Shown in pieces: positions 14,986-23,495 of a DNA stretch of 64,000 nucleotides. The position numbers and the translations under genes were made by a program. Within the stretch, counting starts at the first letter, position 1, and each line of letters opens with the position of its first letter. Source of the stretch: Acidimicrobiia bacterium. GTDB lineage: Bacteria; Actinomycetota; Acidimicrobiia; Spongiisociales; ZC4RG35. The stretch lies in contig JANQOU010000003.1 in the NCBI GenBank assembly GCA_028285585.1, positions 124,001-188,000 of the forward strand, in the 5' to 3' direction. A model generated the notes under the pieces. The model did not search any database. It saw only the letters and a list, made by a program, of their open reading frames with translations, and was not told the DNA's origin.

Positions 14986-17550
14986 CTACTGATTGGCGAG
15001 ACGGTCGCGTCTTGCCGCCAGCAGGTCGGCGGCCCGATCGATGTCGATCGTCTCGGGGTTGTCTCCCTTGCGTAGCGAGGCGTTGACTTCACCGTCCGTC
15101 ACATAGGGGCCGTATCGGCCAGAGCGGACGGTCACGGCCTTGCCGCTGACCGGGTCCTTGCCCAGCTCTTTGAGGTTTTGTGGTGCACGCTGCCCGCGAC
15201 GCCTCGGTGGCTCGGCGAGAAGCTTCAGGGCCTCGTCGACGGTGAGGGTGAACAGCTGATCTTCGCTCTCGAGACTTCGCCGGTCGTCTCCGCGTTGGAT
15301 GTAGGGGCCGTAACGCCCGTTGAGGGCGAGGATCTCGACGCCTTTGGCGTCTTCGCCCACCGTGCGCGGCAGTGACAGCAGTTTCAGGGCGTCGTCCAGG
15401 CCGAGCTCATCGAGCACCATGTTCTGGAGGAGGGAAGCCCTCTTCGGCTTTTCCTTGCTGTTCTCCTCTTGCTCTCCCAGCTGGACGTAGGGCCCGAACC
15501 GGCCCGTCTTGCCGTAGACGGTCAGTCCGGTGTCCGGGTCGGTCCCGAAGATCTTGTCACCGACGTTCTGAAGCTCGATCAACTCCAGGGCTTTGGCGAC
15601 GGTGACCTCGTCAGGAGCGACGTCGTCGGGTATCGAGGCTCTCTCGTCGCCCTTCTCGACGTAGGGCCCGTAGCGGCCGATCCGGGCGACCACTTCGGCT
15701 CCGTCGTCGTCCTCTCCGATCGGGATCGAGTTGATGAGGCGCGGGTCGATCTCATCGAGCCGGGTGGCCACCTTTTGCTTCAGTCCATCGTCTCCGAAGT
15801 AGAAGGAAGTCAGCCAGGGCACCGACTCCTCGTCTCCTGATGCGATCAGGTCGAGGTCGGACTCCATCTCTGCGGTGAACTCGTAGTCGACCAGCTTGGG
15901 AAAGTGCTTCTCCAAGAGGGCGACAACACCGAAAGCGGTGAAGGTCGGCACGAGGGCACTGCTCTTCTTGAAGACATACCCACGGTCTTGGATCGTGGTC
16001 ATGATGGAGGCGTAGGTGCTGGGCCGCCCGACGCCCAACTCTTCCAGGCGTTGCACCAGTGACGCCTCGGTGTAGCGGGCCGGTGGCCGCGTCTCGTGAC
16101 CGGTCGGCTCCAGCCGCTGCACCGCGATGTCGTCACCTTCGGACATGGGTGGGAGCAGTTTCTCTTTGTCGTCCAGTTCCGATTCGGGGTCGTCGGAGCC
16201 CTCGACGTAGGCGCGAAGGAAGCCGGGGAAGGTGATGGTTCGGCCCGATGCCGCGAACAAGGCGTTCTCACCCGTCGTAGCTGTCGCACCTAGACGCACG
16301 GAGACTGTCACTCCCTTGGCGTCCGCCATTTGCGAGGCCACCGTCCGCTTCCAGATCAGGTCGTAGAGGGCGGCCTCGTCGGCACCGACCGACTGAGCCA
16401 CCTGCTCCGGAGTGAGGAAGTCGCCGGCGGGCCTGACGGCTTCGTGAGCTTCCTGAGCGCCTTTGGCCTGCTTCCCCGAGTACTTGCGTGGCTGAGGCGA
16501 CAAGTACTCGTCTCCGTAGAGCTTGGTGATCTGGCCTCGCGCAGATGACACAGCTGTGTCGGAAAGCTCGACCGAATCGGTACGCATATATGTGATGAAC
16601 CCGTTCTCGTACAGACGCTGGGCGACAGACATCGTCCGAGACGACGAGAAGCGGAGCTTCCGACCTGCGTCCTGTTGCAGCGTCGAAGTCCGGAAGGGTG
16701 GGTACGGCTTCCGGGTGTACGGCTTCGACTCGACGGACTTGACGTCGAATGCGGCGTCGCTCAGGCCCTCAGCCAGGTTGGTTGCAGCCTCTTGATCGAG
16801 GACGACAACCTTGCTTTTTGCCTTGCCTTTGCTGTCGAAGTCCTTGCCGGAGGCGACACGCGCCTCATCGACAGAGTGGAGAGTCGCCGAGAACACCTGA
16901 TCGAGCTCGGCTCCGGGGGCGAAGCTTCCCTCGATCGACCAGTAGCCGGCGGGCACGAACGCGATCCGCTCCCGCTCCCGCTCCACGACAACTCGGACAG
17001 CAACGCTTTGGACCCTGCCCGCAGAGAGCTTGGGCTGGATCTTCTTCCAGAGCACCGGGGACACTTCGTATCCGTAGAGGCGGTCCAGGATCCGTCGCGC
17101 CTCCTGGGCCTGCACAAGCCGGTCGTCCAGGTCGCGAGGGCTCGAGAACGCCTCTTCGATCGCCGGCTTGGTGATCTCATGGAACACCATCCGCTTTACC
17201 GGGATCTTCGGCTTGAGCACCTCGACCAGGTGCCAGGCGATCGCCTCACCTTCTCGATCCTCGTCCGTGGCAAGGTAGAGCTCGTCGGCGTCCTTGATCA
17301 GGTCACGCAGTTTCTTGACGTGCGCCTTTCGCTCTTTCGGCACCACGTAGAGCGGCTCGAACCCTTCGTCCACGTTGACGCCGAGCCGGGCCCAGTCCTC
17401 TCCCTTGGCCTTAGCCGGTATCTCCGCGGCGGAGCGGGGAAGGTCTCGAATGTGGCCCATTGACGACTCCACAACGGAGTCTGGGCCCAGGAACGAGGAG
17501 ATCGTTCGGGCCTTCGTGGGTGATTCGACGATGACGAGACTCTTGGCCAT
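14986..17550 (-). CDS. topA: DNA topoisomerase I
   Basis: The 854-residue type IA enzyme relaxes negative supercoils. The Toprim domain is at the N-terminus (SLVIVESPTKARTI, then ATDEDREGEAIAWHL with the Glu/Asp metal site). The active-site Tyr is in NGFITYMRTDS. The C-terminus has four Toprim_C repeats, each with a GRYGPY-like core (GRYGPYVEKGD, GRFGPYVQLGE, GRYGPYIQRGD, GRYGPYVTDGE). It lacks a long Lys-rich tail as in mycobacterial TopA and ends RDRLANQ. ATG 17550 faces tmk, so the 70 bases between hold divergent signals. Confidence 0.95.
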   Translation of the reverse strand: MAKSLVIVESPTKARTISSFLGPDSVVESSMGHIRDLPRSAAEIPAKAKGEDWARLGVNVDEGFEPLYVVPKERKAHVKKLRDLIKDADELYLATDEDREGEAIAWHLVEVLKPKIPVKRMVFHEITKPAIEEAFSSPRDLDDRLVQAQEARRILDRLYGYEVSPVLWKKIQPKLSAGRVQSVAVRVVVERERERIAFVPAGYWSIEGSFAPGAELDQVFSATLHSVDEARVASGKDFDSKGKAKSKVVVLDQEAATNLAEGLSDAAFDVKSVESKPYTRKPYPPFRTSTLQQDAGRKLRFSSSRTMSVAQRLYENGFITYMRTDSVELSDTAVSSARGQITKLYGDEYLSPQPRKYSGKQAKGAQEAHEAVRPAGDFLTPEQVAQSVGADEAALYDLIWKRTVASQMADAKGVTVSVRLGATATTGENALFAASGRTITFPGFLRAYVEGSDDPESELDDKEKLLPPMSEGDDIAVQRLEPTGHETRPPARYTEASLVQRLEELGVGRPSTYASIMTTIQDRGYVFKKSSALVPTFTAFGVVALLEKHFPKLVDYEFTAEMESDLDLIASGDEESVPWLTSFYFGDDGLKQKVATRLDEIDPRLINSIPIGEDDDGAEVVARIGRYGPYVEKGDERASIPDDVAPDEVTVAKALELIELQNVGDKIFGTDPDTGLTVYGKTGRFGPYVQLGEQEENSKEKPKRASLLQNMVLDELGLDDALKLLSLPRTVGEDAKGVEILALNGRYGPYIQRGDDRRSLESEDQLFTLTVDEALKLLAEPPRRRGQRAPQNLKELGKDPVSGKAVTVRSGRYGPYVTDGEVNASLRKGDNPETIDIDRAADLLAARRDRLANQ

Positions 17551-17619
17551 TTCCGATGAGTTGACCCCAAGTTCGGGGCCTATGTCAATCCAGAGATTGC
17601 GTCATGCGGAGGGGTTACC

Positions 17620-18216
17620 GTGGGATTTGTGAGCAAGTATGTGGCTCTGGAAGGTGGAGACGGCAGCGGAAAAAGCACCGTCGCTGAAGCTCTGCGGGCT
17701 CATCTAGTCGAGAAGGGGGAGTCGGTTGTCGTCGTTCGCGAGCCTGGAGGCACACCGCTCGGAGAGGTGGTGCGCGGCCTTCTGCTCGACTCGGAGCACC
17801 TCGACGACTGGGCAGAGGTCTTTCTATTCGCCGCCCAGAGGGCAGAGTTGGCGAGAGAGGTGGTGTCACCGGCGTTGAGTGCGGGCAGCTGGGTGATCTC
17901 GGACCGGAGCTACTACTCGTCCATCGCATATCAAGGTCGTGCGCGCGGGCTTGGGGAGAGTCGAATCCGGGAGATAAACGAGATCGGATTGGCTGGTGTG
18001 CAGCCCGACCATGTGTTTGTCCTCGATGTCGATCCGGCTGCTGCTCTGGCCCGGCAGGACGACCCAGATCGGATCGGCAGCGAAGGTGTGGAGTTTCAGG
18101 CATCGGTTAGAGATGCCTATCTCGAGTTGGGCGAGAGCGACGACAAGGTGATCGTTCTCGACGCCTCGGCCGACGTCTCGACTCTCGTCGGCCAGATCAT
18201 GGAGCATGTGGGTTGA
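17620..18216 (+). CDS. tmk: Thymidylate kinase
   Basis: GTG 17620 lies seven bases after a GGAGG. The 198-residue protein has the P-loop GGDGSGKST, the DR motif in SDRSYYSSIAYQG and a lid around the residues after LARQDDPDRIG. It phosphorylates dTMP to dTDP with ATP for DNA synthesis. It overlaps holB by 4 bases, and the tmk-holB pair is a common bacterial arrangement. Confidence 0.92.
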   Translation: MGFVSKYVALEGGDGSGKSTVAEALRAHLVEKGESVVVVREPGGTPLGEVVRGLLLDSEHLDDWAEVFLFAAQRAELAREVVSPALSAGSWVISDRSYYSSIAYQGRARGLGESRIREINEIGLAGVQPDHVFVLDVDPAAALARQDDPDRIGSEGVEFQASVRDAYLELGESDDKVIVLDASADVSTLVGQIMEHVG

Positions 18217-19229
18217 GCGATCTGTTCGAAGGGATCATCGGTCATGGCCGGGTCATCGAGTTGATGCGCTCTGAGCTGGCCAATCCGGCACAGGCATATC
18301 TGTTCGCGGGACCCCAGTCTGTTGGCAAGGAAACTCTGGCGTCCCGGTTCGCTGCCGGCCTGCTGGGATCAGACGATCGCTCGATCAGGCTCGCCCTGGC
18401 TCGCAGTCATCCCGACCTGGCCGTTATCGAGCCTGAAGGTGCGGCCAGCCTCGGTGTCGATCAGGCCCGCGAGATGGTTACGCGGGCGTCGATGGCACCG
18501 GTCGAATCGTCGAGGTCGGTGTTTCTCGTTCCTGACGCGGGATCGATGACGGAGTCGGCGGCGAATGCTCTGCTCAAGACTCTGGAGGAGCCAACAGCCT
18601 CGGTCGTGTTCCTGCTCGTTGCCGAGTCCGAGGATGATTTTCCTGCCACGGTCGGTTCGCGATGCCGGACTATTCACATGGGCCGGGTGCCCGAAGCAGA
18701 GATCGTCGAGGCTCTCGTCGAGCGGGGGCTATCTGACAGAGACGCTTCCGCGGTGGCGACTGCGTCGGGTGGCAGGCCAGGTCTGGCGCTCGCTCTGATG
18801 GAGCAGCCCGAAGTTGCAGGCTTCCGGGAGTTGTGGCTCTCCATCCCGCAGAAGGTCACACCTCATCCCGGTGACGGGCAGCGTCTGGCTTCCGTGGTCT
18901 TGGACGAGTTGTCTCCTCTGGTCGACGAGTCGGTTCCCTCCGACCTGTCGAAGGAGCGGGCACAGCGGACGCGCCGCCGTGTGGAGATGTCGCTGCTGAT
19001 CACAGGTCTGGAGATCCTCGCCTCTTGGTACTCCGACTCCGCCTCACTCCAGCTGGGCGGGCCGGTGCGCAATCGTGACGTCGATCTGGGCTCACTCACC
19101 GATGTGGCTCCTCGCCGCGCTGTCCAGTCGGCTGAGTCGATTCTCGATGCCGTGGTCGACATCCAGCTCAACCTGAGGCGGGAGATGGTGCTAGCCAATC
19201 TCTTTGCCGAGCTCGGCTCCGAGGTGTGA
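18213..19229 (+). CDS. holB: DNA polymerase III subunit delta'
   Basis: TTG 18213 overlaps the tmk stop. The 338-residue protein has a clamp-loader AAA fold: QAYLFAGPQSVGKETLA at the P-loop position, LVPDAGSMTESAANALLKT and LEEPTASVVFLLVAES at the sensor-1 region. It lacks the four-Cys zinc module seen in many delta' and gamma/tau subunits. It forms part of the clamp loader that places the beta clamp on DNA. A GACCCCACGGGGT hairpin directly after the stop (19227-19240) may help end transcription before the tRNA. Confidence 0.9.
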   Translation: MSDLFEGIIGHGRVIELMRSELANPAQAYLFAGPQSVGKETLASRFAAGLLGSDDRSIRLALARSHPDLAVIEPEGAASLGVDQAREMVTRASMAPVESSRSVFLVPDAGSMTESAANALLKTLEEPTASVVFLLVAESEDDFPATVGSRCRTIHMGRVPEAEIVEALVERGLSDRDASAVATASGGRPGLALALMEQPEVAGFRELWLSIPQKVTPHPGDGQRLASVVLDELSPLVDESVPSDLSKERAQRTRRRVEMSLLITGLEILASWYSDSASLQLGGPVRNRDVDLGSLTDVAPRRAVQSAESILDAVVDIQLNLRREMVLANLFAELGSEV

Positions 19230-19282
19230 CCCCACGGGGTGACCTGGAACAAGAAGATCGCTGTTCGTATCATTTGACCACC

Positions 19283-19354
19283 GCCGGAGTAGCTCAGTGG
19301 TAGAGCGACGCTCTCGTAAAGCGTAGGCCAGGGGTTCGATCCCCCTCTCCGGCT
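19283..19354 (+). tRNA. tRNA-Thr (anticodon CGT)
   Basis: The 72-base cloverleaf has acceptor GCCGGAG/CTCCGGC with discriminator T. The D-arm contains GCTCAGTGGTAGAGC. The anticodon stem ACGCT/AGCGT closes the loop CTCGTAA, and the T-arm is AGGGG TTCGATC CCCCT. Anticodon CGT reads ACG. CCA is not encoded. A perfect 20-bp hairpin follows 15 bases downstream. Confidence 0.95.
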
Positions 19355-19369
19355 CAGCTACCTGCCTCT

Positions 19370-19412
19370 GCGTGTGCAGAAAGGAGTACCTGGTACTCCT
19401 TTCTGCACACGC
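19370..19412 (+). terminator. Perfect 20-bp stem-loop after tRNA-Thr
   Basis: GCGTGTGCAGAAAGGAGTAC pairs without mismatch with 19393-19412 across a three-base CTG loop. No T-run follows, so simple intrinsic termination is uncertain. The stem contains AAAGGAG, a Shine-Dalgarno-like word, and its complement. It lies between the tRNA and sigR and could end the tRNA transcript, be processed by RNase III, or influence sigR. Confidence 0.6.
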
Positions 19413-19469
19413 TCGAGCACACGCACCATTGATTCTTGATTAACCCCTGGCTGGCTACCGTGCTCGTCG

Positions 19470-20039
19470 ATGGCCGACCAGGCGAATTTCGAGCGTGATG
19501 CTCTCCAGTACAACCGCCAGCTGTACTCGGCCGCCATGAGGATGACCCGCAATTCGGCGGACGCGGAGGACCTGGTCCAGGAGACTTATCTGAAGGCCTA
19601 CCGGGCGTATCACACCTTCACCGAGGGCACCAACCTCAAGGCCTGGCTGTACCGGATCCTCACCAACACCTACATCAACAAATACCGCAAAGACTCGCGA
19701 CGGCCCAACGAGGTCGACCTGGGCACCGTCGAAGATCTCTATCTCTACCGCCGGATTGGGTCCGAGGAGTCCGCTGATGCCGCACGCACCACCGAGGATC
19801 GTGTCCTCGACGGGCTTGTGGAGTCCGACATCAAGGAGGCCGTAGAGGAGCTTCCCGAGACCTTTCGGATGCCGGTCTTGCTCGCCGATCTCGAAGGCTT
19901 CTCCTACAAGGAGATCGCCGAGATCCTCGACATACCGATTGGGACCGTCATGTCGAGGCTCCATCGGGGAAGAAAAGCCATGCAGAAGCGGTTGTGGGAG
20001 TTTGCAAAGGAGCGAGGGCTGCTCCCTCAAGAGGCCTAA
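19470..20039 (+). CDS. sigR: ECF sigma factor, SigR/SigH type
   Basis: The 189-residue protein has sigma region 2 ([18 protein letters not shown], then [20 protein letters not shown]) and region 4 ([20 protein letters not shown], then [17 protein letters not shown]). The wording is close to actinobacterial SigR/SigH, which directs the response to disulfide and heat stress. The next gene encodes a zinc-type anti-sigma factor with the expected Cys/His pattern, which supports this. I see no clear GGAAT-N-GTT autoregulatory promoter in the 115 bases in front. Confidence 0.92.
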   Translation: MADQANFERDALQYNRQLYSAAMRMTRNSADAEDLVQETYLKAYRAYHTFTEGTNLKAWLYRILTNTYINKYRKDSRRPNEVDLGTVEDLYLYRRIGSEESADAARTTEDRVLDGLVESDIKEAVEELPETFRMPVLLADLEGFSYKEIAEILDIPIGTVMSRLHRGRKAMQKRLWEFAKERGLLPQEA

Positions 20040-20045
20040 GACACC

Positions 20046-20315
20046 ATGAGCACCGATTGCGACGATCCAAAAGGGACCACTTGTGACGAAGCCCTCGAGA
20101 ACCTCTATCTGTATCTCGACACCGAGCTCGACTCCCTGACCAGCGATCGGATTCGCTCTCATCTCGACAACTGCAACGGATGTGTCCACTCCTTCGAGTT
20201 CGAGCGTCGTCTCAAAACCGTGGTCAAGGAGCGGCTCGATGAAGATGTCCCCGATGCCTTCGTGGCGCGCCTTCGCGAGGCGCTCGCCGAGGAGGCTGCT
20301 ACCGACGCCAAGTAG
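20046..20315 (+). CDS. rsrA: Zinc-containing anti-sigma factor (RsrA/RshA type)
   Basis: The 89-residue protein starts six bases after sigR. The ZAS motif is H39-x3-C43-x2-C46 (HLDNCNGC) with an additional Cys at 13 (and one at 5). These correspond to the zinc ligands and redox Cys of RsrA. In RsrA, oxidation forms a disulfide, releases zinc and frees SigR. The remaining sequence is helical, fitting the sigma-wrapping fold. It is probably the redox-sensing partner of the gene upstream. Confidence 0.88.
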   Translation: MSTDCDDPKGTTCDEALENLYLYLDTELDSLTSDRIRSHLDNCNGCVHSFEFERRLKTVVKERLDEDVPDAFVARLREALAEEAATDAK

Positions 20316-20352
20316 TTCGCTACTGAATCTGGCGGGAGTTAGTCTCACGAAC

Positions 20353-20670
20353 GTGAAGCAGGCCAGGCGTTATCTGATGTTGCTCCTGACGGTTGGCGCA
20401 CTCTCGGTTGCCTTCGCATCCCCCGTCATGGCTGTTGAGTCGGACGATGCTCCCGAGCCGGCACCGGTGAGCGAAGACGCCCCGGAGCCAAGCGGTCTCG
20501 AGCCTGCTGTCCCCATTCCGGACGAGGGCGCAACGGAAGCGGTGCCTGACTGGACTTACAGATACCTCATCCCGACGGGCCTGGCCCTGACCGTGGTTGT
20601 GGTCCTGATCACCTCGATCCAGTACTTCACCAACGTCGTTCGCAAGCGGTACCGAATAGTCGAAGAGTGA
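20353..20670 (+). CDS. Small secreted/membrane protein of unknown function
   Basis: The start is taken at GTG 20353, giving 105 residues; longer forms would run through rsrA in another frame. Residues 8-28 (MLLLTVGALSVAFASPVMA) look like a signal peptide. An acidic Pro-rich segment (DDAPEPAPVSEDAPEPS) follows, then a membrane helix near 76-98 and a basic tail (RKRYRI). It overlaps the DUF2342 gene by 4 bases, so it belongs to the sigR-rsrA operon or to the one after it. I recognise no domain. Confidence 0.65.
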   Translation: MKQARRYLMLLLTVGALSVAFASPVMAVESDDAPEPAPVSEDAPEPSGLEPAVPIPDEGATEAVPDWTYRYLIPTGLALTVVVVLITSIQYFTNVVRKRYRIVEE

Positions 20671-21710
20671 CCTCACCAGGGCCCTTCTCGGGCCGCCTGT
20701 TGGGGAGGATCGCCGGCACCTATCCACTCGCCGATACCTATCACCTGGCGGCCCTTCAGGACGAGATGGAGCGGATCACGCTCGAAGTCTCGTCGATCGT
20801 CCCTGACGCGACCGGCCTCTCCTTGCCTGGCGCACCCTCGACTGTCGTCATAGACCGAGCAACATGGATCGAGCGCAACGTCAAGGCCTTCTCACATCTC
20901 ACCGAGCCTGCTCGCGTCCAGCTCGAGGAGCGCATGCGCGACTCCGGGATCGGCGGCCAGGGCGCATCGGCCTTCGCCGCCAGGGTCATGCAGTCGGAGA
21001 CCCGCGCCGTGCTTGGTGTCTTGTCGCGGCGTGTTCTCGGGCAATACGAGCTGGTTCTGCCGACTGGAGAATCGGGAGATGTCGTCGCGTTCGTCGGTCC
21101 GAACATCATGCAGCTGGAGCGAGCTCATCAATTCCGGCCTTCCGAGTTTCGCTTCTGGGTCGCTCTGCACGAGCTGACCCACAGGGCGCAGTTCCAGGGG
21201 GTTCCTTGGATGCGTGACTATTTCCTGTCGCTTGTGCACGAGTTGGTCGAGTCGTCGAGACCCGAGCCGGGGCGACTGGGAAAGGTGCTCGACGAGATCA
21301 ACCAGCGGCGGTCCACCGGAGCACCGTTGATCGACGAGCGAGGGATCTTCGGGCTCTTCGCTACGCCTGAGCAGAACGTCGTCGTCGACAAGGTTCAAGC
21401 CCTGATGTCGCTGCTCGAGGGTCACGGCCACGTTGTGATGGACAGAGTCGGCGCCGAACACCTCAAGAGCCAGGATCGCATGAGCCAGATCCTCAAAGGC
21501 CGGCGTCAAGACAAGAGAACCGCTGCCTTCTTCCGGCTGACGGGTCTCGAGATGAAGCTGAAGCAATACAAGATGGGGGAGCGGTTCGTCCTGGCAGTGG
21601 AGCGCGAGGCGGGGTGGAGCTTTGTGAGCACCGCCTTCCGAGGAGCTTCGAGCCTTCCCACACTTGCCGAAATCGAGGAGCCCGCGAGATGGTTGGAACG
21701 CGTCGGCTGA
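20667..21710 (+). CDS. Zinc-dependent metalloprotease, DUF2342 family
   Basis: The 347-residue protein from GTG 20667 matches the actinobacterial DUF2342/F420-biosynthesis-associated family. The HExxH zinc motif is in ALHELTHRAQF, with downstream conserved EGHGHVVMD (likely third ligand region) and QYKMGERFV. Residues 1-90 contain PDATGLSLPG. The biochemical role is not established. Members lie beside tilS and hpt in many actinobacteria, as here. It overlaps tilS by about 20 bases. Confidence 0.85.
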   Translation: MTSPGPFSGRLLGRIAGTYPLADTYHLAALQDEMERITLEVSSIVPDATGLSLPGAPSTVVIDRATWIERNVKAFSHLTEPARVQLEERMRDSGIGGQGASAFAARVMQSETRAVLGVLSRRVLGQYELVLPTGESGDVVAFVGPNIMQLERAHQFRPSEFRFWVALHELTHRAQFQGVPWMRDYFLSLVHELVESSRPEPGRLGKVLDEINQRRSTGAPLIDERGIFGLFATPEQNVVVDKVQALMSLLEGHGHVVMDRVGAEHLKSQDRMSQILKGRRQDKRTAAFFRLTGLEMKLKQYKMGERFVLAVEREAGWSFVSTAFRGASSLPTLAEIEEPARWLERVG

Positions 21711-22921
21711 GCGATCTCGCCGAGTCGATGATGTCTCGGCTCGACCTTCCCGAAGGACCGCTCGTGGTCGGGTTGTCAGGTGGAGCCGACTCGGCAGCCT
21801 TGTCGTGGCTTGTCGTCCGCGCTGGGCGCGAAATCCGCGGAGCCCATGTCAACCACGGGTTGGCCGGCTCGCCCCTCATGGAGAAGGTGGCGCGGTCTGT
21901 TGCTGATGAGATCGGGATCGATCTCGAAGTTCGGGCAACAACCGTCCTCGATGGCCCTTCGCCTGAGGGGCAGGCGAGAAAAGCCAGGTATGACAGCTTC
22001 GCCGAGGCCACCGGCTCCGAGGAGTCGCTTCTAACGGGGCACACCCGGGACGACCACGTCGAGACGGTTCTGTTCAACCTGATCCGTGGCACCGGTCCCA
22101 AGGGCCTCGCCGGCATCCCTTATCACCGTGCCCCCAGCATCTATCGACCGATGCTGGCTATCAGTCGTGCCGAGACTCGTGAGCTGGCCACCCTTGCCGG
22201 GCTCGGTTTCGTCGATGACCCCATGAACGAAGATCTGAGCCTGACACGCAACATGATCCGATCGAAGGTCTACCCGGTTCTGTCGGAGCTGAATCCGCGT
22301 CTTCCCGAGTCCGTCGCCCGCATGTCTCGGGCCATTGCTGACGACAATCGCCACCTCGACGAGGAAGCGGCCAAGGTGACGATCGGAGTTCGGTCGGACG
22401 GTGTCTCGGTCGCGGTCGGAGACCTTCTGGCGGTGCCGAAACCGGTCGCCGACCGGGTGCTGAAGCAGGCGCTGACCCTTGCGGCGGGCTCAGGCTCGGT
22501 GACCGCCGATCGGGTGGCGCAACTGTGGTCGGTTGTGGATGGGGCTGTGGAGTCGGTCCAGATCAAAGATGGTGTGTCGGCCAGGCGGTCAGGCTCGATG
22601 CTGCTGGTTCAGACTCCAGGATCAGGCGAGATGTCTGGCGTCACCCCTCTCGGTCCGGGGAGTCACAGGCACGGGCGGCTTCGCTTCGAGGTGACCCGTG
22701 ATGAGGGCGTGTGCCGGGTGATCCCGTTGAGCCGGTGGAGTGCCGTGTTCCCGTCGGGCACCGATCTGGTGGCGCAACCTGATGGGAGTGTCGAAGCCGA
22801 CGGTGAGAGGGCTTGGATCCCTGGGGCAAAGCGTTTACCCGTGGCTTGGTATCAACCCGGCGCCGTCGGCTACCTTTCCGTTTTCGCCATGGAGGAAAGC
22901 GGATGGACATCAAGCCCCTGA
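21689..22921 (+). CDS. tilS: tRNA(Ile)-lysidine synthase
   Basis: ATG 21689 gives 410 residues; it overlaps the upstream gene end. The PP-loop ATPase motif is VVGLSGGADSAAL, followed by AHVNHGL and LLTGHTRDDHVET, and the insert has RGTGPKGLAG and IYRPML. It attaches lysine to C34 of the AUA-reading tRNA-Ile. The C-terminal third is less conserved, as usual. It is followed directly by hpt, a common pair. Confidence 0.9.
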   Translation: MVGTRRLSDLAESMMSRLDLPEGPLVVGLSGGADSAALSWLVVRAGREIRGAHVNHGLAGSPLMEKVARSVADEIGIDLEVRATTVLDGPSPEGQARKARYDSFAEATGSEESLLTGHTRDDHVETVLFNLIRGTGPKGLAGIPYHRAPSIYRPMLAISRAETRELATLAGLGFVDDPMNEDLSLTRNMIRSKVYPVLSELNPRLPESVARMSRAIADDNRHLDEEAAKVTIGVRSDGVSVAVGDLLAVPKPVADRVLKQALTLAAGSGSVTADRVAQLWSVVDGAVESVQIKDGVSARRSGSMLLVQTPGSGEMSGVTPLGPGSHRHGRLRFEVTRDEGVCRVIPLSRWSAVFPSGTDLVAQPDGSVEADGERAWIPGAKRLPVAWYQPGAVGYLSVFAMEESGWTSSP

Positions 22922-23424
22922 TCACGGCTGATGAGATCGACAGAAAGCTGGCCGAGATCGGGAGGCAGATCTCGGAGGACTACGCGGGCAAAGAGCTTCT
23001 GCTGGTCGCCGTTCTGCGTGGTGCCTTCATGGTGATGGCCGACTTGGCCAGGCACATCGATCTCGCTTGTGAGTTCGACTTCATGGCTGTCTCCTCGTAC
23101 GGCGCCTCCACTCAGACATCGGGAGTGGTCCGGATACTCAAAGATCTCGATGAGGAGATCGAGGGTCGGCATGTCCTGATCGTCGAGGACATCATCGACT
23201 CCGGTCTGACCCTCAATTACCTCCTCAAGAGTCTCAAGGTACGCAAGCCGGCGTCGCTGGAGATCGCCACGCTGCTGCTCAAAGACGGAATTCAGCGGGT
23301 CCCGATCGATGTCAAGTACGTGGCTTTCCCCATCGGTCCCGAGTTCGTAGTCGGCTATGGCCTCGACTACGCAGGGAAGTATCGGAACCTCCCATACGTT
23401 GGGGTGATGGGCGACGAATCCTGA
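22903..23424 (+). CDS. hpt: Hypoxanthine phosphoribosyltransferase
   Basis: ATG 22903 lies after GGAGGAAAGC, so the 173-residue form is chosen over longer in-frame extensions inside tilS. The PRPP-binding motif is VLIVEDIIDSGLT. AVLRGAFMVMADL holds the pyrophosphate loop, and FPIGPEFVVGYGLDY is the C-terminal signature. It salvages hypoxanthine and guanine with PRPP. It overlaps tilS by 19 bases and precedes ftsH by 71. Confidence 0.92.
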   Translation: MDIKPLITADEIDRKLAEIGRQISEDYAGKELLLVAVLRGAFMVMADLARHIDLACEFDFMAVSSYGASTQTSGVVRILKDLDEEIEGRHVLIVEDIIDSGLTLNYLLKSLKVRKPASLEIATLLLKDGIQRVPIDVKYVAFPIGPEFVVGYGLDYAGKYRNLPYVGVMGDES

Positions 23425-23495
23425 CAAACGGGGTTCGACTATCCGCCCCGCCGACGTAGCATTGACGCTCTAACCCACCCCCGAAGGGGCACGTT

